Shown: positions 23,325 through 32,528 of the stretch, piece by piece
How the letters are laid out: each line of letters begins with the position of its first letter
How positions within the stretch are numbered: the stretch's first letter is position 1
Notes under the pieces: model-generated
What the model saw: only the letters and a program-made list of their open reading frames with translations
Told to the model about the DNA's origin: nothing
Database searches by the model: none
Made by a program: the position numbers and the translations under genes
NCBI RefSeq assembly: GCF_017312725.1
Contig: NZ_BOPO01000149.1
Location: forward strand, 62,001-126,000
Source of the DNA: Actinocatenispora comari
GTDB taxonomy: Bacteria > Actinomycetota > Actinomycetes > Mycobacteriales > Micromonosporaceae
Length of the DNA: 64,000 nt
Direction of reading: 5' to 3'

Positions 23325-24173
23325 GTGGGCAGCGCGGAGCCGGAGGATCAGCTCGCCGGCCCCCGGGCGGGGGTGCGGTTGACCGGTTCCGCGACGACCC
23401 CGCTGGTCGACTTGCCCGGATGGGTCCGGCTGTTCCGGGCGCCCAACCCCGGCCCGATGACCCTCACCGGTACCAACTCCTGGGTGCTGCGCGCGCCCGG
23501 CCACGACACCTGCGTCGTCGTCGATCCGGGGCCGGCCGACGAGGCGCACCTGGCCGCGCTGGCCGCCGAGCGGCCCCAGCTCACCCTGATCACGCACGAC
23601 CATCCGGACCACGTCGAGGGGCTGGACCGGTTCCGCGAGCTGGCCCCGGCCACCCGGGTGCACCAGCCGTCCCGCGGCGCGGCCGACGGGGAGGTCCTGC
23701 GGACCGCCGGGCTGACCGTGGAGATCGTCTCGACGCCGGGGCACACCACCGACTCGACCTGCTACCTGGTCGATTGCGGGGACGAGCGGGTGATCCTGAC
23801 CGGCGACACCGTGCTCGGCGCCGGTACCACCGTGGTGATGTGGCCGGACGGCGACCTCGGCGCCTACCTGGCGAGCCTCGATCGGCTCCGCGACCTCGGC
23901 GCCGACCTGCCGGTACTGCCGGGGCACGGGCCGGCGCTCGCCGACTGCGCCGCGGCGGCGGAGTTCTACCTGGCGCACCGGCGGGCCCGGCTCGACCAGG
24001 TGCGCACTGCGCTCGCGGACGGCGCGACCGACGTGGCCACCGTCCTCGCGCGGGTCTACCCGGACATCGCTCCCGACGTACGACCGGCCGCCGAGCTGAC
24101 GGTGCGTGCCCAGCTCGCGTACCTGCGTGACCGGGAACACAATCCCCCCTTCGAGCCGTTGGACCGCACGTGA
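23325..24173 (+). CDS. MBL-fold hydrolase (Rv3677c-like)
   Basis: 282 residues from a leaderless GTG (TACGAT at 23312-23317, 7 nt). Zinc motif THDHPDH near residues 91-97, further ligands in STPGHTTDS and LTGDTVLG, and PGHGPALAD; C-terminal helical domain. LACTB2-like fold, so it may be a nuclease or thioesterase; the exact substrate is unknown. Overlaps the adenylate cyclase start by 4 bp (GTGA), so in this genome it is co-translated with the cyclase. Confidence 0.9.
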   Translation: MGSAEPEDQLAGPRAGVRLTGSATTPLVDLPGWVRLFRAPNPGPMTLTGTNSWVLRAPGHDTCVVVDPGPADEAHLAALAAERPQLTLITHDHPDHVEGLDRFRELAPATRVHQPSRGAADGEVLRTAGLTVEIVSTPGHTTDSTCYLVDCGDERVILTGDTVLGAGTTVVMWPDGDLGAYLASLDRLRDLGADLPVLPGHGPALADCAAAAEFYLAHRRARLDQVRTALADGATDVATVLARVYPDIAPDVRPAAELTVRAQLAYLRDREHNPPFEPLDRT

Positions 24174-27100
24174 CCTGCCCGGTGTGTGGAACCGTCGCCG
24201 TGCCCGGCGCCCGCTACTGCCATCACTGCGGTAGCCGGCTGCCGACGGTGGCGGCTGCCCCGGCGACCGAGCGGCGCGTGGTGACGATCCTGTTCGGCGA
24301 CCTGTCCGACTTCACCGCCTGGTCGGAGGACCTGGACCCGGAGCGGGTCAGTTCGGTCACCGACCGGGTGCTGGCCGCGTTCGCCGGCGCGGTCACCACG
24401 TTCGGTGGGCACGTCGACAAGCTCACCGGCGACGGGATCATGGCGGTGTTCGGCGCCCCGGTGGCGCACGAGGACGACCCGGACCGGGCGGTGCGCGCCG
24501 CGCTCGCGATGCAGCGCGCGGTGCGGCGGGTGCTCGACGCGGAGCAGGGCGGCGGCGTGCCGCTCGGCCTGCGGGTCGGGCTCAACACCGGCCAGGTGGT
24601 CGCCGGCGTGCAGGCCAACCTGGAGTACACGGTGATCGGCGACGCGGTGAACACCGCCGCGAGGCTGGCGGACGCCGCGCAGGTCGGCACCGTGTACGCG
24701 GGCTCGACGACCTACCACGCGACCCGGCAGCGGGCGGCGTGGCGGCGGCTGCCTCCGTTGCGGCTCAAGGGAAAGCGCGAACCGGTCGAGACGTACGAGC
24801 TGCTCGGGCTGCGGGACGCGCCGGGCACTCGGTCCGGGCTCGGCGACGAGGCTCCGTTCATCGGCCGCGAGCCGGAGGCCGGCCGGTTCGACGGCCGGCT
24901 CAACGAGGTGATCGACCGCGGCCAGCCGCGCACCCTGGTGATGACCGCGGAGGCCGGCGTCGGGAAGTCCCGGTTCGCGGCCGAGGCCGGGCGACGTGCC
25001 GCCGAGCACGGCGCCCGGGTGCTGTCGGTGCGCTGCGAGGCGTACGGGGAACGGCGCCGGCTCGCGCCGCTCGCCGACCTGGTCCGCCAGGCCGCCGGCC
25101 TGTCCCGGGAGGACGGCAGCCCGCGCGGCGCGAGCCGCTCCACGGCGCAGTCCCGGCTCTACCGCTTGGCCGCGAAGCAGCCCGGGGACGCGCCGCGGCT
25201 GCCGATCGACCTGCTGCTCGCGCTGCTCGGGCACGGTGACCTGCCGAACCGGATGGAGCGCCCCGCCGGTACCAGCGGGGACGCCGGCGAGGCGATCCCG
25301 GCCGCGGTGGCCGACCTGCTCAACGTGCTCGCCGCCGAGTCGCCCCTGGTGCTGGTGGTGGACGACGTGCACGACGCGACGAGCGAGTCGCTGGCCGCGC
25401 TCGGCGCGATGATCTCCCGGCTCACCGGTCCCGTCCTGGTGCTGCTGCTCGGCCGGCCGGAGCTGACCCGTACCGCCGGGCTGCTGTCCCGGATCCCGGA
25501 TGCGGAGCTGGCGCCGCTGCCGGCGCTGCGCGGTGAGGACGCGAGCCGGCTGCTCCGCGCGTACCTGTCCGGCGGGTCGCTGTCCGCCGCGGACGAGGGC
25601 CGGCTGCTCGCCACCGCGCAGGGCAACCCGTTCTACCTGGCCGAGCTGGTGACGCTGCTGATGGAGCGGGGCCGGCTGGTCGACGACGACGAGCCGGGCG
25701 AGGACGGCCGGGTGCGCTGGTCGCTCGCCGCCGGTTCACTCGGCGGCCGGCTGCTGTCCCGCGATCTCGCCGCGGTGCTCGCGGCCCGCATCGACGCGCT
25801 GTCCCCGACCGCCCGGACCGTCCTGCGAGACGCGGCCGTGGTCGGCGACACCGTCCCGCTGTCGTCGCTGTCGTCGCTGGAGCCGGAGCTGTCCGACGCG
25901 GACGAGGACAAGGCGATGGACGACCTGGTCGCGCGCAACATGCTGCGCCGCACCGGGCGGGACGAGTTCACCTTCACCACCCCGCTGATGCGCGAGGCCG
26001 CGTACGCCGGGATCGGCAAGGCCGACCTGGCCGACCGGCACGCCCGGCTGGCCCGGTGGGCGGCGCAGCGGGTGCACTCGGAGGGCACGTACTCGCCGGC
26101 CGACGGCGAGACGCTGGGCGACGACGCGTTCGTCGCCGAGCACGCCGAGAAGGCGGTACTGCTGGCCGACGAGGTGGGGCTGCGCGACGACGCGGACGCC
26201 CGGTCGGTGGCGCCGCTCGGCGCCGCGGCGCTGTCCCGGATGGCCGGCCGCGCCCTGGAGGACGGCGAACCCGGCCGTACCGTCGAGCTCGCCGGCCGCG
26301 CCGCCCGGGTCGCCGGCGGTACCGGCGGGGGCAGCCTGCCGGTCGCCGACCGGCTGGTGCGGGCGCAGGCGCTGCTGCAGCTGGGCCGGGCGAACGACGC
26401 GCGCGAGGAGGCGGAGCAGGTCGCCGCCGGCGCGATCAGCGACGTGGTCCGGATCGACGCGCTGCTGCTCGCCGGCGACGCGTACCGGACGCTGGGCAAC
26501 CGGGAGCAGGCGCGGGCGTCGTGGCGGGCGGCGTTGCAGGCGGCCGGGTCGGCCAACCTGCCGCAGCAGCGGGCCGCCACGCTGTGCAAGCTGGCGATGA
26601 GCGACTACCTGTCCGGCCGGTTCGCCGAGGCCGAGGAGCAGATCTCCGACGCGTACAAGGTGTCGCAGGACGCCGGTGACAAGCGCAACCAGGCGTGGGC
26701 GCTGCAGTATCTGGCCTGGGTGACGACCAGCCGGGGCGACTTCGCCGGCGCGGACGGCGCGCTGGGCCGGGCGGCGAAGCTGTTCGCCGAGCTGGACGAC
26801 GACACCGGCCGTACCTGGGTGCGCGGGACGACGGCGTTCGGCCGGATGCTGGCCGGGCGGCTGACCGAGGCGGACAAGCTGGCGCGCGCGTTCCTGCCGT
26901 TCGGTGAGCGCGTCGGCGACACCTGGGCGGTCGGTACGTTGCGCAGCGTCGCCGCGTTCGCGTCCGCCGAGCTGGGCCGGCTGGCCGAGGCGGAGCGGAT
27001 CGCGCAGCGGGCGTACCAGGACTTCGAGCTGATGGGTGACGACTGGGGCCGCGGCCTCGCGCTGGTGGCGCGGGCGATGGTGGCGCGCGGCGCCGGCCAG

Positions 27101-27688
27101 GTCGACCAGGCGGTCGAGCTGCTCACCGAGGCGGAGCGGTTCGGCGAGAAGACCAGCCACCCGCTGCTGCTCGGCATGTCCCGGACGATCCGCGGCTTCT
27201 GCCAGCTGGACCGGTCCGATCCGGTCGCGGCGGAACGGGACGCGCGGGCCACCCTCGACCTGGTCGAGCCGTACGACGTGGTCGACTCGGCGCGGGTCGG
27301 CCCGATGGTGCTGCTGGCCGAGGCGCGCCGGGCGCAGGGCGACCTGCCGGCGGCGCTGCGGCTGCTGGACGAGATCGACGCCGACCCGGACCGGCCGGTG
27401 CTGTTGCTCTCCCGGCAGCAGGCCGGCGCCATCCATGCCAGCGCGCTGCTGTGCGCCGGCCGTACCGTCGAGGCGGTCGACCGGGCCCGGGCCGCGGTGG
27501 ACTCCCCGGCCGAGGACGTGCGCAGCGGGGTGCTGGCGCACGCCGCGCTGGCCCGCTGCCTGGCCGCGGCCGGCAACACCGACTGCGCCCGGCACGAGGC
27601 GCAGCTGGCCGCCGAGGCCGCGTACGCGACGGAGCAGACCGCCGACCGGGCCCGGGTCGACGGGTTGCTGGCCGAGCTGCCGGGCTGA
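24170..27688 (+). CDS. Class III adenylate cyclase fused to AAA ATPase and TPR region
   Basis: 1172 residues. Zinc ribbon (CPVCG...CHHCG, 3-20), class III cyclase domain (35-205), then STAND/AAA ATPase with Walker A GVGKS (263-267) and Walker B LVLVVDDVH, then about 500 residues of TPR-like helices. The cyclase is complete: metal Asp44 and Asp88, Lys84 and Asp158 (adenine recognition), transition-state Asn161 and Arg165. Expected to make cAMP under control of the ATPase/TPR sensor, in the cytoplasm. Start GTG 24170 overlaps the MBL stop. The nearby crp suggests a local cAMP circuit. Confidence 0.92.
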   Translation: MTCPVCGTVAVPGARYCHHCGSRLPTVAAAPATERRVVTILFGDLSDFTAWSEDLDPERVSSVTDRVLAAFAGAVTTFGGHVDKLTGDGIMAVFGAPVAHEDDPDRAVRAALAMQRAVRRVLDAEQGGGVPLGLRVGLNTGQVVAGVQANLEYTVIGDAVNTAARLADAAQVGTVYAGSTTYHATRQRAAWRRLPPLRLKGKREPVETYELLGLRDAPGTRSGLGDEAPFIGREPEAGRFDGRLNEVIDRGQPRTLVMTAEAGVGKSRFAAEAGRRAAEHGARVLSVRCEAYGERRRLAPLADLVRQAAGLSREDGSPRGASRSTAQSRLYRLAAKQPGDAPRLPIDLLLALLGHGDLPNRMERPAGTSGDAGEAIPAAVADLLNVLAAESPLVLVVDDVHDATSESLAALGAMISRLTGPVLVLLLGRPELTRTAGLLSRIPDAELAPLPALRGEDASRLLRAYLSGGSLSAADEGRLLATAQGNPFYLAELVTLLMERGRLVDDDEPGEDGRVRWSLAAGSLGGRLLSRDLAAVLAARIDALSPTARTVLRDAAVVGDTVPLSSLSSLEPELSDADEDKAMDDLVARNMLRRTGRDEFTFTTPLMREAAYAGIGKADLADRHARLARWAAQRVHSEGTYSPADGETLGDDAFVAEHAEKAVLLADEVGLRDDADARSVAPLGAAALSRMAGRALEDGEPGRTVELAGRAARVAGGTGGGSLPVADRLVRAQALLQLGRANDAREEAEQVAAGAISDVVRIDALLLAGDAYRTLGNREQARASWRAALQAAGSANLPQQRAATLCKLAMSDYLSGRFAEAEEQISDAYKVSQDAGDKRNQAWALQYLAWVTTSRGDFAGADGALGRAAKLFAELDDDTGRTWVRGTTAFGRMLAGRLTEADKLARAFLPFGERVGDTWAVGTLRSVAAFASAELGRLAEAERIAQRAYQDFELMGDDWGRGLALVARAMVARGAGQVDQAVELLTEAERFGEKTSHPLLLGMSRTIRGFCQLDRSDPVAAERDARATLDLVEPYDVVDSARVGPMVLLAEARRAQGDLPAALRLLDEIDADPDRPVLLLSRQQAGAIHASALLCAGRTVEAVDRARAAVDSPAEDVRSGVLAHAALARCLAAAGNTDCARHEAQLAAEAAYATEQTADRARVDGLLAELPG

Positions 27689-27887
27689 CAGGTTCACGAC
27701 ATCGAGTGATGGACGACACGGCTAGGGTCTGTTCGGTGCGGGGTTCACGCGGACGTCACCGCGGGAGCCCCGGGCTGGCGGCGGAGATCGGCGGTCGTTG
27801 TCGAGATGCATCCTGGCGGGTCGGCAAATCGGCAACCAAGATCGTAGGCTCGTGCGGCTGAGCACTTGTTCGGTCCGGGGAGGAGAC

Positions 27888-28736
27888 GTGACGTCGATGC
27901 ATCCCGCGACTCCTGCCGCACCGCCGACGCTCGGGCCCGGCCTCACCGCGCTGGTGCCGATCGCGCACGGCAGCACCGCCACGGTGTACCGGGCGTTGCA
28001 GGCGTCGGTGGGCCGCCCGGTCGCCGTGAAGATCGACAACCGGACGCTGGACACCGAGCGGGACCGGCGCCGGTTCCGGGACGAGGCGAACGCCACCGGC
28101 CGGGTCTCCGGCCACCCGCACGTGATCGACCTGTTCGACGCCGCGGTCAGCCCGGCCGGCCACCCGTACCTGGTGATGGAGCTGTGCAACGGGTCGTACT
28201 CCGACGACGTCGGCGTGCTGTCCCCGGCCCAGGTCCGGTCGGTCGGCATCCGCATCGCGAGCGCGCTGACCGCCGCGCACGCGGCCGGCGTGCTGCACCG
28301 CGACGTCAAGCCGGGCAACATCCTGCACACCCGGTTCGGCACCCCGGTGCTCGCCGACTTCGGCCTCGCCGTACTGCTGGACCAGCGGGACGGCACCGAG
28401 GCGCTCGACCCGCTCACCCCGGCGTACGCGGCGCCCGAGTCGGTCGCCGACGCCGTCGCGTTGCCGTCCGGCGACGTCTACTCGCTCGCCGCCACGCTGT
28501 ACGCGCTGCTCGGCGGGTACCCGCCGCGGCTGCCCGGCCCCGGCGTGCCGACCACCGCCACGCTGCTGGAGCTGTACGAGCAGCCGGTGCCCGGGTTGCC
28601 CGGCGTGCCGGACGCGCTGCTCGCGGTGCTGCGGCAAGCGCTGTCCACCGACCCGGACCGGCGACCGAGCGCCGCCGAGTTCGAGCAGCTCCTGGCCGGT
28701 GCCGCGGTCAGCGCACCGCCCGAACCGGTCGGCTGA
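27888..28736 (+). CDS. Soluble Ser/Thr protein kinase
   Basis: 282 residues from GTG 27888, chosen for the GGGGAGGAG just upstream. Eukaryotic-type kinase with Lys48 (VAVKID), catalytic HRDVKPGN (Asp139), DFG (157-159) and AAPES. The Gly-rich loop is short (IAHGSTATVYRA). No membrane segment or sensor domain, so cytoplasmic, unlike PknB. Lies between the cyclase and crp, convergent to crp. Substrates unknown. Confidence 0.9.
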   Translation: MTSMHPATPAAPPTLGPGLTALVPIAHGSTATVYRALQASVGRPVAVKIDNRTLDTERDRRRFRDEANATGRVSGHPHVIDLFDAAVSPAGHPYLVMELCNGSYSDDVGVLSPAQVRSVGIRIASALTAAHAAGVLHRDVKPGNILHTRFGTPVLADFGLAVLLDQRDGTEALDPLTPAYAAPESVADAVALPSGDVYSLAATLYALLGGYPPRLPGPGVPTTATLLELYEQPVPGLPGVPDALLAVLRQALSTDPDRRPSAAEFEQLLAGAAVSAPPEPVG

Positions 28737-28792
28737 ACCGGCCGGAGCGCGCCGGCGTCGGGCCGGCGGAGTCCGCGCCACGATGCACACGC

Positions 28793-28829
28793 ACCGGCCC
28801 GGGATCTCCGCTGGGGATCCCGGGCCGGT
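28793..28829. terminator. Bidirectional terminator between kinase and crp
   Basis: Perfect 14-bp stem (28793-28806 / 28816-28829), 9-nt loop, between convergent stops at 28736 and 28852. Confidence 0.85.
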
Positions 28830-28851
28830 TCGCGATGATGACGTGTACGGG

Positions 28852-29526
28852 TCAGCGGGCGCGCCGGGCCAGCCGCTCCGGGTCGAGGATGATCACGCTC
28901 TTGCCGTCCAGCCGCAGCCAGCCGCGCGAGGCGAAGTCGGCGAGCGCCTTGTTGACGGTCTCCCGGGAGGCGCCGACCAGCTGCGCCAGCTCCTCCTGGG
29001 TGAGGTCGTGGGTGACCCGCAGGACGCCGCCGTCCCGGGTGCCGAACCGGCCGGCCATCTGCAGCAGGTTCTTCGCGACCCGGCCGGGCACGTCGGTGAA
29101 GATCAGGTCGGCCAGCGAGTCGTTGGTGCGGCGCAACCGGCGGGCGAGCACCCGCAGCAGCTGCTCGGCGATCTCCGGCCGGTTGGTCAGCCACGGCCGC
29201 ATCGCGGCCTTGCGCAACCGGGCCAGCCGCAGGTCGGTGACCGCGGTCCCGGTCGCGGTGCGCGGACCCGGGTCGAACAGCGACAGCTCGCCGACCATGT
29301 CGCTCGGGCCCATGATCGCGATCAGGTTCTGCCGCCCGTCCGCGGCGCGACGACCGAGCTTCACCTTGCCGGAGAGCACGATGTACAGGCTGTCGCCCGG
29401 CTCACCCTCGGTGAAGACCACGTCGCCCTTGCGGAACTCGACGATGTCGAGATCCTTCGCGAGCGCTTCGGCAGCCTCAGGGTCGACACCCTGGAACAGG
29501 CCCGCCCGTGCCAGTACATCATCCAT
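28852..29526 (-). CDS. crp: cAMP receptor protein, Crp/Fnr family
   Basis: 224 residues, the same length as M. tuberculosis Crp (Rv3676). N-terminal cyclic-nucleotide domain with the phosphate-binding cassette [17 protein letters not shown], a dimer helix, and a C-terminal HTH ([24 protein letters not shown]). Global regulator responding to cAMP. ATG 29526 has RBS GGAGGTG. Completes the conserved block; here an adenylate cyclase lies about 1.2 kb away. Confidence 0.95.
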   Translation of the reverse strand: MDDVLARAGLFQGVDPEAAEALAKDLDIVEFRKGDVVFTEGEPGDSLYIVLSGKVKLGRRAADGRQNLIAIMGPSDMVGELSLFDPGPRTATGTAVTDLRLARLRKAAMRPWLTNRPEIAEQLLRVLARRLRRTNDSLADLIFTDVPGRVAKNLLQMAGRFGTRDGGVLRVTHDLTQEELAQLVGASRETVNKALADFASRGWLRLDGKSVIILDPERLARRAR

Positions 29527-29745
29527 CGCGCACCTCCACCCCGCAGCCGGCGCTGCGCGGTTGAGTCTAGGCGTACCAACGCCGCAGATGTACGCACAAC
29601 GTCGATAAGCCGTCAGTTTCCTGGTCAAGGCGGGCGCGAGGTTGTGCCCCGGCGCCCGGCCTACCACCGATCTTGCCGTATCACCAGTTCAGTGCGCACG
29701 CGGGGCCGGTGCCCGCGGCCAGCGCCGGCACGTGAAGATGTCGCT

Positions 29746-30468
29746 ATGGACCCCAGGCTGACCGCGCGAACAGAACGAAATCGGTCGATCCCGCTGCTCG
29801 TGTGGGAGTTCACGGCGCCCCGGTCGTGTATCTCGTCCGGCCCGCTCGGCGGTGGCCTCACGGTCCGCGACTGGTTGATCAACGCCACCGTACCCCTGAG
29901 CTACGACCGGACCGATCCGGACCGGCACCTCGCCGAGATCGGCGCCGAGTTCGGCCTCACCGGTACCGGCGCCGGGCTGCTCACCGCCGTCGACGTCACC
30001 CGCTACCACGTCGCGGTCGACTCCGACGTGCACGCGACCGCCACCGTCGGGCTGTCCAGCCCCGCCTGGGCCGCCGCGCCGGACGGTCACTTCCGCCGCG
30101 AGGTACCGGCGGGCGACCGACCCGCCGTCTTCGCCGAGTACGAGACCGTCGAGTACCTGCCACCGGAGCCCTACCGGCCGGGCACCATCAACGTCGTCGT
30201 CGCGCTGCCGGTACCGCTGTCGCCCGCCGCGCTGGTCAACGCCGTCGTCACCGCCACCGAGGCGAAGACCCAGGCGCTGTACGAGGCCGGCGTCCGCGCC
30301 ACCGGTACCGCCTCGGACGCGGTCGTCGTGCACTGCCCCGTCGACGGCGAGCCCGAGCCGTACGGCGGGCCCCGATCGCCGTGGGGTGCCCGGCTGGCGC
30401 GCGCCGTGCACTCGGCCGTACTCACCGGCAGCCGCGCCTGGATCGCCAGTCCCACCTCTTTGCGCTGA
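29746..30468 (+). CDS. cbiZ: Adenosylcobinamide amidohydrolase
   Basis: 240 residues, usual length for CbiZ. Family signature SCISSGPLGGGLTVRDWLINATVP, GAGLLTAVDV and GTINVVVALPVPLSPAALVNAVVTATEAKTQAL. CbiZ hydrolyses adenosylcobinamide to adenosylcobyric acid, salvaging corrinoids into the B12 pathway; cytoplasmic. No other cobalamin gene or cobalamin riboswitch is visible nearby. The final residues Pro-Thr-Ser-Leu-Arg and the stop codon come from the left end of repeat element copy 2. Start by homology; no strong RBS. Confidence 0.88.
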   Translation: MDPRLTARTERNRSIPLLVWEFTAPRSCISSGPLGGGLTVRDWLINATVPLSYDRTDPDRHLAEIGAEFGLTGTGAGLLTAVDVTRYHVAVDSDVHATATVGLSSPAWAAAPDGHFRREVPAGDRPAVFAEYETVEYLPPEPYRPGTINVVVALPVPLSPAALVNAVVTATEAKTQALYEAGVRATGTASDAVVVHCPVDGEPEPYGGPRSPWGARLARAVHSAVLTGSRAWIASPTSLR

Positions 30469-31035
30469 GGTGCTCCCGAAGCGCCCGTTTCGGCTCGGGG
30501 TTCGCTTGTTGGCACCGGGGTAAAGGCCACCTCTGTTCGCCGCTTTGACCCCTTGTGGGGGAACGTGGGGAGCGGGCTTCGCCCCTCCCCACACCCCTCC
30601 CCATCAAGGGGGCAGTCGCCCCCTTGACATCCCCTGCTCGGGAATCGGTGTTCAGGCAGGACCCCGCCTGGCCGCTTCGGAACTACGGGGAGTCGGTGCG
30701 GCCTGCCCATCGACGCCCAGCCCGCCACGACCAACCCAACCCCGCCTGCAACGCGACGCGACGCGATGTGAAGCGGGCGTTGCTGTGATGGGTAGGCCGG
30801 GCCGTGCCTCGTGCTTCTTCGTAGGTCACTGGGCGTCGATGGGCATCCTCACCGGAGGCTGGGCGGGGATGGCCAAGGGGGCGGCCCCCTTGGCGGGGAA
30901 GGAGCGCGAGGAGGGGGCGAAGCCCTCTCCTCGCATCCCCCCACGCGGGGTCAAAACCGCGGACAGAGGTGGCCTTTACAACGCCAGCCCGAGCGCACCT
31001 CACCGGTAGAGGTGGCCCTGCACCACGAGCCCAAG
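30453..31035 (+). repeat. Repeat element copy 2
   Basis: About 580 bp. Left end CACCTC-N8-GAGGTG matches the terminal repeat of copy 1. The core follows the copy 1 sequence read in reverse complement, and is in the same orientation as copy 3. The right end has two diverged CACCTC/GAGGTGG modules (30965-31020) and lacks the intact terminal repeat. Supplies the stop codon of cbiZ. Indels not divisible by three separate it from the other copies. Confidence 0.88.
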
Positions 31036-31090
31036 CGCGCCAGCCGCGCAGAGAGCGGGCACCGAAAAGGGAGTGGGGTGGGAGAGAGGG

Positions 31091-31121
31091 GTGGAGAGAG
31101 GGCGAACAGCTCTCTCTCCAC
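31091..31121. repeat. Purine/pyrimidine-rich inverted repeat
   Basis: Perfect 10-bp arms GTGGAGAGAG (31091-31100) and CTCTCTCCAC (31112-31121) in a G/A-rich stretch (31040-31105). Possible terminator for read-through from cbiZ before the pst promoter. Confidence 0.5.
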
Positions 31122-31194
31122 GGGTGGGTAGGCGGGTGCGTTCATGTTGGGTACATCGCAACTCCGGCGTCATGTCACCGCGCCGGCGGGAGCT

Positions 31195-31212
31195 GTTCAC
31201 GGCTCGTTCACC
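31195..31212 (+). promoter_or_regulatory. PHO box (PhoP site) of the pst operon
   Basis: Direct repeat GTTCACGGCTC-GTTCACC (31195-31212) with the 11-bp period of Streptomyces PHO boxes; a weaker GTCACC lies at 31174-31179. A candidate -10 TAGCGT is at 31244-31249. Predicts induction by phosphate limitation. Confidence 0.8.
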
Positions 31213-31329
31213 GTGCCCCGGGAGGGCGGCAACCTCGCGCTCCTAGCGTCCGAGCCAGACCGCCAGTACCGGCGGCCCCGGCCGCGGCTGCGACCGGGAC
31301 TCGTAGACGCACAGTGAAGGGAACTTCGC

Positions 31330-32439
31330 GTGAAGCTCCAGCGGCATGGCGCGCTCGCCGCGCTGGCCATCACGGCCACGTTGGCGATGGCCGCCTGCGG
31401 TTCGGACAACACCGGCTCGGGCGGCGGCAGCAAGAGCACCGCCAAGGCGCCGAGCACCGAATGCGCCAAGGGTTCGCTGACATCGCAGGGTTCGACGGCC
31501 CAGAAGAACGCGATGGACCAGTGGATCAAGGCGTACCAGACGAAGTGCTCCGGTGCGCAGATCACCTACGACGGCACCGGTTCGGGCGCCGGCATCCAGG
31601 CGTTCACCTCCGGTACCGCGGACTTCGCCGGCTCCGACTCGGCGCTCGCGGACGGGGACGAGCAGAAGGCGGCGGACAAGCGCTGCACCGGCGGTGAGGC
31701 GCTCGACCTGCCGATGGTGACCGGCCCGATCGCCGTGGTCTACAACGTCCAGGGCGTGAAGGACCTGCAGTTCAAGCCGGCCACGCTGGCGAAGATCTTC
31801 GCCGGCAAGGTCAAGACCTGGGACGACCCGGCGATCAAGGCGGACAACCCGAAGGCGAAGCTGCCGTCGACGCCGATCCAGGCGGTGCACCGCTCCGAGT
31901 CGTCCGGCACCTCGGACAACTTCACCAAGTACCTGTCGAAGACCGCCGGCGCGGACTGGACGTACGACCACGCCAAGGAGTGGAAGGCGCCGGGCGGGGT
32001 GGGCGCCAAGGGCTCCGACGGTGTGTCGGCGAAGGTGAAGCAGACCGCGGGCACCATCGCCTACGACGAGTGGTCGTACGCGACGACCAACAGCCTCGAC
32101 ATCGCGAAGATCTACAACGGGGCCGGGCAGTACACCGAGCTGACCGCGGAGGCGGCCGGCAAGACGGTCGAGGGCGCCAAGGTCGTCGGCCAGGGCGACA
32201 ACCTGAAGCTCGACATCGACTACAACACCAAGGTCGCCGGGGCGTACCCGATCGTGCTGGTCACGTACGAGATCGCGTGCAGCAAGGGCAACGACTCCGG
32301 CAAGCTCGACCTGCTCAAGTCGTTCCTGACGTACGTCTCGTCCGACGACGGCCAGGCCGCGCTGACCCAGCAGGGCTACGCGCCGCTCCCGAAGTCGGTG
32401 CAGACCAAGGTGCAGGGCGCCATCAAGGGCCTGGCCTGA
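31330..32439 (+). CDS. pstS: Phosphate ABC transporter, substrate-binding lipoprotein
   Basis: 369 residues. Lipoprotein signal with lipobox MAAC (Cys23), Gly/Ser linker, then the PstS fold with phosphate-binding GSTAQ, TGSGAGIQAF and HRSESSGTSDNF. Anchored outside the membrane; captures phosphate for PstCAB. GTG start, RBS GAAGGGAA. First gene of pstSCAB behind a PHO box. A strong hairpin separates it from pstC, consistent with higher PstS output. Confidence 0.97.
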   Translation: MKLQRHGALAALAITATLAMAACGSDNTGSGGGSKSTAKAPSTECAKGSLTSQGSTAQKNAMDQWIKAYQTKCSGAQITYDGTGSGAGIQAFTSGTADFAGSDSALADGDEQKAADKRCTGGEALDLPMVTGPIAVVYNVQGVKDLQFKPATLAKIFAGKVKTWDDPAIKADNPKAKLPSTPIQAVHRSESSGTSDNFTKYLSKTAGADWTYDHAKEWKAPGGVGAKGSDGVSAKVKQTAGTIAYDEWSYATTNSLDIAKIYNGAGQYTELTAEAAGKTVEGAKVVGQGDNLKLDIDYNTKVAGAYPIVLVTYEIACSKGNDSGKLDLLKSFLTYVSSDDGQAALTQQGYAPLPKSVQTKVQGAIKGLA

Positions 32440-32442
32440 CGT

Positions 32443-32477
32443 CGATGTGGTGCCGGTCGTCGACCGGCACCACATCG
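32443..32477 (+). terminator. Attenuator hairpin between pstS and pstC
   Basis: 16-bp perfect stem (32443-32458 / 32462-32477) with a 3-nt loop, 4 bp after the pstS stop, followed by CGTTTCTTG. Likely partial terminator or 3' mRNA stabiliser. Confidence 0.75.
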
Positions 32478-32528
32478 GTGTCGTTTCTTGCAGATGAGGG
32501 ACCTCTGGCAGATGAGGACCGGGTCGAG

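Noticed and set aside
29527-29745. Cobalamin riboswitch upstream of cbiZ, or Crp site TGTGA-N6-TCACA at crp
   Set aside because: No B12-box-like sequence and no matching palindrome in the 219 bp between the genes.
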